The position numbers were made by a program, and so were the translations under genes. Below the pieces are notes generated by a model. It was not told the DNA's origin, made no database searches, and worked only from the letters and a program-made list of their open reading frames with translations. Shown piece by piece: positions 1-5,924 of a DNA stretch of 17,727 nt (positions within the stretch are counted from its first letter, which is position 1; each line of letters starts with the position of its first letter). Origin of the DNA: MWCM01 sp964558315 (GTDB taxonomy: Bacteria > Patescibacteriota > UBA1384 > XYA2-FULL-43-10); assembly GCA_964558315.1 (NCBI GenBank), contig CAZLCL010000016.1, forward strand, positions 1 through 17,727, given 5' to 3'.

Positions 1-73
1 CGGAGGGAATATCAAATTGAAAAACCCCCCCTATCAGTATCCCGATTATTAAACCAATAATAATAAAATACAT
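1..73 (-). CDS. N-terminus of a small membrane protein (partial, runs off the window)
   Basis: An ATG at 73-71 on the minus strand opens a frame that stays open for 24 codons to the window edge. An in-frame TAG lies five codons upstream, so this ATG is the first usable start. The visible peptide begins MYFIIIGLIIGILIGG and continues into FQFDIPS. That is one hydrophobic membrane segment with no basic signal-peptide n-region, followed by a short polar turn. The pattern (Ile/Gly-rich helix, then an F-x-IP turn) resembles the start of the DUF1290 'small basic protein' family, but 24 residues are too few to name it. No clear Shine-Dalgarno is visible. It follows secF in the same direction, 140 bases downstream. 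Confidence 0.5.
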   Translation of the reverse strand, partial: MYFIIIGLIIGILIGGVFQFDIPS

Positions 74-98
74 AAATAATATAAGCTACAAAAAAATA

Positions 99-126
99 AT
101 ATTATAAATTATCAGAAATGTGTAAA
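99..126 (-). promoter_or_regulatory. Possible promoter for the partial membrane gene
   Basis: On the minus strand TTTACA (126-121) and TAATAT (104-99) are separated by 16 bases, and a TATAAT overlaps at 106-101. It lies 25 bases before the ATG at 73. The whole 74-213 interval is AT-rich and I see no other gene and no clear terminator after secF, so chance matches are likely. Confidence 0.28.
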
Positions 127-213
127 AAATGCTCAGCGAAAAAAAACAAAAAGTATTAAATAAAAACCAAGAAATAGAAATGCAAATTTATTTAAGACAC
201 TCCCCCACTTTAA

Positions 214-1110
214 TTAACTGGATTTATTAATATTTTTATGCCAAGAAATTATTAATGGAGTAGCCAAAAATATTGACGAATATGTGCCGATAGTAATGCC
301 AAAAATAAGCGTTAATATGAAGTGTTTAACAGAATCTGCTCCGAGAAGCGCTAATGCCAGCAAAACAATTATTGTAGTAATCGAAGTGTTTATGGATCGA
401 GCTAGTGTTTGGTTAACTGATTCTTCGGCAATTAATTCCATGTTTTTATGTCTGTTTCTAATGAAATTTTCTCTCAACCTGTCATAAATTACTATAGTAT
501 CATGAACAGAAAAACCCATAATAGTGAGCAAGGCGGTAATAAATAAAATATCAACTTCCATCCAGACAAAAAAGTAACCCATAATTGAAACAAAGCCGAT
601 TGTAATAATAATGTCATGTATCAAGGCGATCACTGCGAGCGAGCCGAATTTCCAAGAAGAGAGAGGCTTAGGGATTTTTCTAAACGAATATGCAATAAAT
701 ATTATTATGGCTATGGAGGCAATAATAATAGCATATATGGATTTATTGCGTAAATTATTACCGACTGTGGGGCCAATATTATCGAAACTTAGCTCTTTCA
801 CATCTGGAGCTTGGCTACTAATCTCTTTTACAATTGATTCCTTAACCTCATTTGTGATTTCTCCCATTCTGATATTTACTACATCGGAATCACTATTTTT
901 AATCTGATAATTCGTAACATTACTGTCCTTTAAAGCAGATTCAACGATTTCATCAAAATTATCATTACTGCTCTGCAATTCTAAAATTGAACCGCCCTTG
1001 TAATCAACCCCGACTCTTAAACCAATAAAAATGATTGAAAATAGTGATAAAACAATCAAAACGGATGATAAAATATACCAATTTTTCCGATTTCTAATAA
1101 TTCTATACAT
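214..1110 (-). CDS. secF: Protein translocase subunit SecF
   Basis: SecF pairs with SecD in the cytoplasmic membrane and uses the proton-motive force to help SecYEG export proteins. The 298-residue product has an N-terminal membrane helix (about 12-32). The SecF signature GVDYKGGSILEL follows, then a short extracytoplasmic domain, then a cluster of hydrophobic helices from about residue 125 to the end. The conserved GFSVHDTIVIYDRLREN motif of the RND-like core lies in this cluster. Length is normal for bacterial SecF (about 300). The ATG overlaps the end of secD by 8 bases, indicating translational coupling in a secD-secF operon. No signs of decay. Confidence 0.96.
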   Translation of the reverse strand: MYRIIRNRKNWYILSSVLIVLSLFSIIFIGLRVGVDYKGGSILELQSSNDNFDEIVESALKDSNVTNYQIKNSDSDVVNIRMGEITNEVKESIVKEISSQAPDVKELSFDNIGPTVGNNLRNKSIYAIIIASIAIIIFIAYSFRKIPKPLSSWKFGSLAVIALIHDIIITIGFVSIMGYFFVWMEVDILFITALLTIMGFSVHDTIVIYDRLRENFIRNRHKNMELIAEESVNQTLARSINTSITTIIVLLALALLGADSVKHFILTLIFGITIGTYSSIFLATPLIISWHKNINKSS

Positions 1111-2407
1111 GAATTAATTTTCCAAATTTATTTTTATTAAACAGTGATAAAGCCACAATAAAAGTTCTTGTAGCGGTAATGGCGCTAAACATGCTGACGA
1201 TAATGCCAATTGCTAAAGTAAATGCAAATCCTCTCACCGGGCCTGAACCGAAATAATATAAAATTATACAAGTTATTATGGATGATAAATTCGAGTCCCT
1301 AATTGATGGCCATGCTCTGGTAAAGCCGTCTTTCACAGCCAAGTGAGGATCTTTGCCTGAACGCAACTCTTCCTTTAAACGCTCAAATATTAATACATTT
1401 GCGTCTAATGCCATGCCGACTGATAAAATGAATCCTGCTATGCCGGCGAGACTTAAAGTTACAGGAACCAATTTAAAAATTGCCATTGATATTGTTGCAT
1501 AAATTATTAATGCGATTGTAGCCAATAAACCACATATTCTGTAATAAATAATCATAAAGATCGCTAGAGCAAAAAAACCAACTATAGCGGCAATTATACT
1601 TTTCTTTAATGAATCTGAACCAAGTGAAGCCCCAATATTTCTTTGCCCGACCAATTTTGCCTCTATGGGCAAAGCGCCTTCTTTAAGCCTCTTGGCAAGC
1701 TTTTGGGCTTCTTCGATGTCTTTTGAGCCTGTAATAATTGCTTTGCCATCTGATATTTCCGTTTCGACCCTTGGTGCTGTAACAATTTTATTATCAAGTG
1801 TAATCGCAATCTGCTTACTTAAATTTTCTTTTGTTAACAAAGCAAATTTATCTTTGCCTGCGTTATCAAAAGTTATGGACACAACCGGATCGGATTGCAA
1901 AGAGCTTGTAGATGAATCAAAAGTAACATCTGTTTTAGATGGGATAATATTTCGACCGGTTAAATCACTTTTTTTCCAATAATTAGGTAGCGTATAATCT
2001 TCATAATAATCTTTTAATTGGACTCCCCCATCTTCGGCAGTAGATTCAACCATAAAAACCAATTCATAGGTTTGACCAATGGTTTCAATTGCTTGATTAA
2101 TATCGCTGACACCGGGTAGTTCAATCATGATTCTATCTAATCCAACGTTTTGGATGGTTGGTTCGGCAACTCCAAGGTCATCTATTCTGCTCCTAAAGAC
2201 GCTTTTTAGATTTTCTAGATCATTAACTTTATTTGATGACTCCGACAAATTAGCTTGATAAATTAACTCTGTCCCACCCTGTAAATCAAGACCTAGCCTG
2301 GCTTTAATTTTTTCTCCGGCTAGCGGGCTCTTAGGTATTACAATCAAAACAGAAAGAGCAAAAAGCACAAAAATTACTGATAGCAATAATACTAAATTTC
2401 TTTTCAT
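1103..2407 (-). CDS. secD: Protein translocase subunit SecD
   Basis: SecD is the larger partner of SecF in Sec-dependent export at the cytoplasmic membrane. The 434-residue protein starts with a membrane helix (about 5-25), then LGLDLQGGTELIY, a SecD hallmark. A periplasm-side P1-type domain follows, then five membrane helices from about 270 onward. They contain GMALDANVLIFERLKEEL, the conserved RND-family motif with the functionally important Asp. It is much shorter than the E. coli protein (about 615), as in many Gram-positive and reduced genomes; the loss is in the extracytoplasmic region. No Shine-Dalgarno precedes the ATG. Instead an extended -10 ends 7 bases upstream, suggesting a leaderless mRNA. 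Confidence 0.96.
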   Translation of the reverse strand: MKRNLVLLLSVIFVLFALSVLIVIPKSPLAGEKIKARLGLDLQGGTELIYQANLSESSNKVNDLENLKSVFRSRIDDLGVAEPTIQNVGLDRIMIELPGVSDINQAIETIGQTYELVFMVESTAEDGGVQLKDYYEDYTLPNYWKKSDLTGRNIIPSKTDVTFDSSTSSLQSDPVVSITFDNAGKDKFALLTKENLSKQIAITLDNKIVTAPRVETEISDGKAIITGSKDIEEAQKLAKRLKEGALPIEAKLVGQRNIGASLGSDSLKKSIIAAIVGFFALAIFMIIYYRICGLLATIALIIYATISMAIFKLVPVTLSLAGIAGFILSVGMALDANVLIFERLKEELRSGKDPHLAVKDGFTRAWPSIRDSNLSSIITCIILYYFGSGPVRGFAFTLAIGIIVSMFSAITATRTFIVALSLFNKNKFGKLIHV

Positions 2408-2414
2408 AATTATA

Positions 2415-2442
2415 ATTTTAGCAAATGTAAATAAATAATCAA
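2415..2442 (-). promoter_or_regulatory. secD promoter, leaderless type
   Basis: Minus strand: TTGATT (2442-2437), 16-base spacer, TAAAAT (2420-2415), preceded by TGC so that it forms an extended -10 (TGnTAAAAT). Only 7 bases separate the -10 from the ATG at 2407, so transcription should start on or next to the start codon. Confidence 0.55.
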
Positions 2443-2448
2443 CAGCCT

Positions 2449-3078
2449 TTATCCGAGTAAGGGATAAACAGAAACTTTATTGTCTTTTAAAAGCTTGGGA
2501 AAAACATCTTCCTCTATCATAGAAAAACCGCTTTCCAGATAAGATAGCACGGCTGGTTCAAGCACGTATACTCCCTTCATGCTTTTAATGTTATTTGTAG
2601 CTACCGTGGCTATTTTATGAGATTTTTTATGATAATCCACCAGAGCGCAGTAATCTATTTCTTGATCATCATCAATATTAACTACAATAAAAGTTTTTTT
2701 AAGGGCATTTTTTAAAAGATATAATGCTCCCCCGCTTCCTTCACTGTCTTCAAAATAATTAATTTTTATACCTAAATCATTGCCTTCACCAAGAGATTTT
2801 TTTATTTTATCTCCGAGATATCCAAGCGCTACAATAACTTCATTAATACCTAAGGTTTTTAATCCGACAATAGATTTTTTGATTGCATTAATAGAATCTG
2901 CGGCACTGTCCCCCCCCGCCATAACGATGGCATCGGAAATATTATTAATACCAAGTGATTGTGAAGCAAGAGATTCTATGGCGTGTGAGCGATTTCTTAT
3001 TGTGACGCCATCAACCAACCGATCAATTTTTTCTAATAAATCTTTTTTGATAGAGATGGAAATTCTTTCTCGGTTCAT
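2449..3078 (-). CDS. Ribbon-helix-helix DNA-binding domain fused to a degenerate sugar-nucleotidyltransferase fold
   Basis: The first ~44 of 209 residues read as a ribbon-helix-helix (RHH/CopG-like) DNA-binding unit: strand RISISI, helix KKDLLEKIDRLVDG, then NRSHAIESLASQSLG. From residue 49 the chain follows the GlmU/RmlA-type nucleotidyltransferase fold: AIVMAGG, then LGINEVIVALGYLGDKI, then NYFEDSEGSGGALYLLKNAL, then FIVVNID. The usual GxGTRLRP loop and the Lys-Pro motif after AGG are missing, and the canonical C-terminal substrate region (W-x-D-I-G-T) is absent. Catalysis is therefore doubtful; a ligand-sensing regulator is an alternative. A good Shine-Dalgarno (AAGGA, 5-base spacer) supports the ATG. 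It sits 41 bases before secD and has its own promoter/operator. Confidence 0.8.
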   Translation of the reverse strand: MNRERISISIKKDLLEKIDRLVDGVTIRNRSHAIESLASQSLGINNISDAIVMAGGDSAADSINAIKKSIVGLKTLGINEVIVALGYLGDKIKKSLGEGNDLGIKINYFEDSEGSGGALYLLKNALKKTFIVVNIDDDQEIDYCALVDYHKKSHKIATVATNNIKSMKGVYVLEPAVLSYLESGFSMIEEDVFPKLLKDNKVSVYPLLG

Positions 3079-3092
3079 ATTAATCCTTATGA

Positions 3093-3116
3093 GCTATTAA
3101 TAAATACATTAATAGC
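3093..3116. promoter_or_regulatory. Inverted-repeat operator candidate for the RHH gene
   Basis: GCTATTAAT (3093-3101) and ATTAATAGC (3108-3116) form a perfect 9-bp inverted repeat around a 6-base centre. It begins in the -10 element of the promoter at 3114-3143 and covers the predicted transcription start, the classic position for a repressor. The gene immediately downstream encodes an RHH domain, a family that commonly binds such repeats and represses its own gene. No U-tract follows, so it is not a terminator. Confidence 0.62.
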
Positions 3117-3143
3117 ATATACCAATAAGAATGAAAATGTCAA
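3114..3143 (-). promoter_or_regulatory. Promoter of the RHH-nucleotidyltransferase gene
   Basis: Minus strand: perfect TTGACA (3143-3138). The -10 is either TATATG (3121-3116, spacer 16, preceded by TGG as an extended -10) or TATGCT (3119-3114, spacer 18). The predicted start near 3107 lies inside the inverted repeat at 3093-3116. Confidence 0.65.
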
Positions 3144-3157
3144 AAAGTAGGATGTTG

Positions 3158-4123
3158 TCATCCATTATCAGACAATAAACATTCCATATCTTGAGGCAGT
3201 GTTGACTTAAAAACTGAAGTATAATCATTATCGGGAAGCTTTATGGCAAGAGAAAATGAATGAAGAAGTTGTCTATTCACTAATAGCCTTTTTGATAATA
3301 ACTTTGATTGGTTTGTATAATAATATTTATCGCCAATAACGGGATGATTCATTAATAAACTTTGAGCTCTTATTTGGTGTGTTCTGCCAGTGTAAATGAT
3401 AAATTTTACTAAAGAGTAATTACCGATATGGGATTTTGCAAAACATTGCTCCACATAATATTTTGATAAAGCATATTTTCCAGAACTTAAACCAACTTCG
3501 GTGAAAACTTTACGATCTGATTTTTTTCTACCCAAATAATTGCTTAATACTCCTTGCTGGTTTGATGGCCAGCCGTAGCAAACTGCAAAATACTCTTTTT
3601 TCACAGATCGGCTTTTAAAAAGGTCGGATAAATACCGCAATGATTTTAAATTTTTTGCTACGACCATTACTCCACTAGTATCCTTATCTAAGCGATGAAC
3701 GATACCGGGACGTATTAAAGCCGTTTTATTTGTATAATCCATCACTGCTTCGGACATTGGTGGATAATAATCGAGCAAATAATCGCAAAGTGTATATTCA
3801 TTTGTTGTCTCTGATGGATGAACCGATAGGCCGAAAGGCTTATTAAGGACAATAACATTTTCATCTTCAAAAATTATATCCAAAACATATTTTTTATCTT
3901 TATCTCTGGTGTTAAGAGGCGAAATAGTCTCAAATTGAATTGAAATAACATCGCCATTTTTTAAGATATGAGAAGATTTTACAGCGACATCATTTAATAA
4001 AATGTTGTTAGATTTAATTAACTTTTGCGCTTTAGACCTGGAGGGCACAATTTGATTATTAGTTAAATACTGATCTAAACGAATACCCCCACCAAAATAT
4101 TTTATAGTTTTTTTACTTATCAT
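3158..4123 (-). CDS. rluD: RluD-type 23S rRNA pseudouridine synthase
   Basis: This enzyme isomerises specific uridines to pseudouridine, most likely in 23S rRNA; the exact target (RluA, RluC or RluD class) cannot be set from sequence alone. In 321 residues there is an N-terminal S4 RNA-binding domain (about 14-65: RLDQYLTNN...SRSKAQKLIKSNNILLND). The catalytic domain begins near 75. The catalytic motif is GIVHRLDKDTSG (residues 141-151, catalytic Asp146), and GRTHQIRAQ lies further on. Length fits the family. The ATG overlaps the 3' end of rmuC by 11 bases, so the two are probably co-transcribed. The stop is TGA. No terminator is evident in the 79 bases before the next gene. Confidence 0.93.
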   Translation of the reverse strand: MISKKTIKYFGGGIRLDQYLTNNQIVPSRSKAQKLIKSNNILLNDVAVKSSHILKNGDVISIQFETISPLNTRDKDKKYVLDIIFEDENVIVLNKPFGLSVHPSETTNEYTLCDYLLDYYPPMSEAVMDYTNKTALIRPGIVHRLDKDTSGVMVVAKNLKSLRYLSDLFKSRSVKKEYFAVCYGWPSNQQGVLSNYLGRKKSDRKVFTEVGLSSGKYALSKYYVEQCFAKSHIGNYSLVKFIIYTGRTHQIRAQSLLMNHPVIGDKYYYTNQSKLLSKRLLVNRQLLHSFSLAIKLPDNDYTSVFKSTLPQDMECLLSDNG

Positions 4124-5255
4124 TTTGTTCAGAGTTTGCAGTTATAACATCTTGCTCATTTTTCTCTATCTGACGAGTTTTAATTTTATCAACAATTATT
4201 GTAAGCTTTTTGTCTCTGGTAGTAGAAACAAGATCAAACTGGCTAGAAACACTTTTAATCCTATCTCCAAGCTTATTTACTGATTCGGAATATTTTTGAT
4301 ATTCATCATCAAATTTTTGTATCAAACCGATAATTTGTTGCAAATTTTCTTGATAGCTAAAATTGGTATAAGCTTGTTTAACCATGCGTAAAATTGCTGT
4401 AAAGCTGAAAGGGCCGGCCATAATTACTTTTTTTTGCATTGCTTCTTCCCAAACGTCTGCCATTTTGTCGTAGATAAAGCTAAAAATCATTTCATTTGGA
4501 ATAAATAAAACAACAAAATCCACAGTTCTTTCTTCTGGATTAACATAATCTCGAGTTGAAACCTGTTTAATTTTTTCTTTTACATCACGGCGGAAATCGT
4601 TTAGATGTTTCTGTTTGTCTGTCTTATTGCTACTTTCTGTGTATTTTATTAAAGCGCTATATGGAAATTTAACATCAATGTTTAGCTTTGTTTTGTCCGG
4701 AAGATAGATTGTAAAATCAGGGCGTGTGCTACGTGTGTCTTGCGACTCGTTTCGAGTGTAATCTTGGCCGACTACAAACCCTGCCATTTTAAGCAGATCA
4801 TCAGCTACCTGTTCTCCAAAAGCCCCTCGCATTTGGTTGTTTGATAAAAGATCTTTGAGCTTATCGGTTGATGTTTTTAAGTCGCCAGTTATCTCTTTAT
4901 AGCTTTTTAGTTCGTTAGCCAGCTCCGAAAATGACTTTAGCCTATTAGATTCACTTTCTTCGATTCTTTTTTCATTTTGCTTTATTTCCCTTCTTATTTC
5001 AGAAACAAGCTCTGTGATCAAATTTTTTTTTCCTTCCAAATCAGTTTTGATTTCAATCTTTTGATTATAAAGACTCTCTTTAGCAATAGCTAAGAATTGT
5101 TCAGAGTTCATGCGTAGTGCTTCTGTGGATAAACGCGAAATCTTATCCTCTAGGGCGTCATCTTTTAATGGCTTTTTTTTAGTCAATAAGCTAGCGACAA
5201 TCGTGCCGACTAACGCTCCAATGAATACTGCAACAATAATTAAAATATTATTCAT
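4113..5255 (-). CDS. rmuC: RmuC family DNA recombination protein
   Basis: RmuC proteins limit recombination between inverted repeats and are predicted nucleases of the PD-(D/E)XK fold; the biochemical role is poorly known. The chosen start gives 380 residues: a membrane anchor (MNNILIIVAVFIGALVGTIV), a long Lys/Glu-rich coiled coil, then the RmuC core. The core contains GAFGEQVADDLLKMAGF, RPDFTIYLPDKTKLNIDVKFPY (with the paired acidic residues and Lys) and VVLFIPNEMIFSFI. A longer frame begins at a TTG at 5342. I reject it because its extra 29 residues are basic, precede the anchor and overlap dedA. An extended -10 also lies inside that stretch, 13 bases before the ATG at 5255. It overlaps rluD at its 3' end. 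Confidence 0.9.
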   Translation of the reverse strand: MNNILIIVAVFIGALVGTIVASLLTKKKPLKDDALEDKISRLSTEALRMNSEQFLAIAKESLYNQKIEIKTDLEGKKNLITELVSEIRREIKQNEKRIEESESNRLKSFSELANELKSYKEITGDLKTSTDKLKDLLSNNQMRGAFGEQVADDLLKMAGFVVGQDYTRNESQDTRSTRPDFTIYLPDKTKLNIDVKFPYSALIKYTESSNKTDKQKHLNDFRRDVKEKIKQVSTRDYVNPEERTVDFVVLFIPNEMIFSFIYDKMADVWEEAMQKKVIMAGPFSFTAILRMVKQAYTNFSYQENLQQIIGLIQKFDDEYQKYSESVNKLGDRIKSVSSQFDLVSTTRDKKLTIIVDKIKTRQIEKNEQDVITANSEQNDK

Positions 5256-5268
5256 ATAAGTTATATTT

Positions 5269-5277
5269 ATTATATCA
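5269..5277 (-). promoter_or_regulatory. Extended -10 promoter for rmuC
   Basis: TGATATAAT on the minus strand is a perfect extended -10 (TGnTATAAT). No good -35 is seen. It lies 13 bases upstream of the preferred rmuC ATG, giving a leader of only about 6 bases. Confidence 0.45.
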
Positions 5278-5307
5278 ATAAACCGAACATAATGCGAACA
5301 TTTATTA

Positions 5308-5889
5308 CTAAATCTTTTTCTTATTAAACAACGGATAAACAAACCAAAATCCGACTAAAGAAAATGCAAAACCAGCGATAATTATAAATCTTGTCCAGTA
5401 GTAGTTTTGCCATATAAATATCAACCATTCAGAAAAAAGCATCATATAAGAATTAAAAATTATTGCGCCTAGAATGGTCCATATTAAAAAAGGCCAAAAC
5501 CTTTCTTTGCCAAAGCCTGCAATAAACGAACTCCACGGGCGCACATATCCGATAAATCTGACAAAAAAACTTGAAATGCTACCATATTTATTATACCATG
5601 TCTCAATCTTCTTTTTTGTTTTGGTAATTTTACTATTAGATGATATTTTTTTTGAAACAAATACATTTCCAGCCAAACCCAGATAATAAGCCAAAAGAGA
5701 CCCGAGCACATGAGCAAATGAAAAAAGAAAAATTAAATACCAATATGAATAACCATTTGTTTGAATTTGATCAATACCATAGAGATAAACAACTGCAGTG
5801 GGAAAAGGCACTCCAACATTTTCTAAAACTAACAAAATAAAACCAGCTACCAGTCCGTAATTATCAAAAAAATTTTGTAATAAATCCAT
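5308..5889 (-). CDS. DedA family (VTT/SNARE-associated) membrane protein
   Basis: DedA proteins are polytopic membrane proteins implicated in lipid-carrier recycling and envelope homeostasis; some members flip undecaprenyl phosphate. The 193-residue product carries family landmarks: an early re-entrant hairpin ending GVPFPTAVVYLYG, LGSLLAYYLG, the FVRFIGYVRPWSSFIAGFGK motif with its Arg and Pro residues, and a C-terminal pair of hydrophobic helices. Length is typical (about 200). It stands between the helicase gene (35 bases upstream) and rmuC (52 bases downstream of it). No Shine-Dalgarno; a TATAAT lies 6 bases before the ATG, so the mRNA may be leaderless. The substrate cannot be inferred. 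Confidence 0.88.
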   Translation of the reverse strand: MDLLQNFFDNYGLVAGFILLVLENVGVPFPTAVVYLYGIDQIQTNGYSYWYLIFLFSFAHVLGSLLAYYLGLAGNVFVSKKISSNSKITKTKKKIETWYNKYGSISSFFVRFIGYVRPWSSFIAGFGKERFWPFLIWTILGAIIFNSYMMLFSEWLIFIWQNYYWTRFIIIAGFAFSLVGFWFVYPLFNKKKI

Positions 5890-5895
5890 AAAAAT

Positions 5896-5901
5896 ATTAT
5901 A
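5896..5901 (-). promoter_or_regulatory. -10 element for dedA, leaderless type
   Basis: Perfect TATAAT on the minus strand with 6 bases between it and the dedA ATG. The -35 region is weak (no match better than about half of TTGACA), so the call rests on the -10 and on the same spacing at other genes in this window. Confidence 0.4.
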
Positions 5902-5924
5902 TCTTAATAAATTGTAATATCTAT

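Noticed and set aside
5256..5342. Longer start for rmuC (TTG at 5342)
   Set aside because: It adds a basic stretch before the membrane anchor, overlaps dedA, and contains the extended -10 element.
5484..5717. 77-codon minus-strand frame within dedA
   Set aside because: It is a shifted-frame shadow of dedA with no family features.
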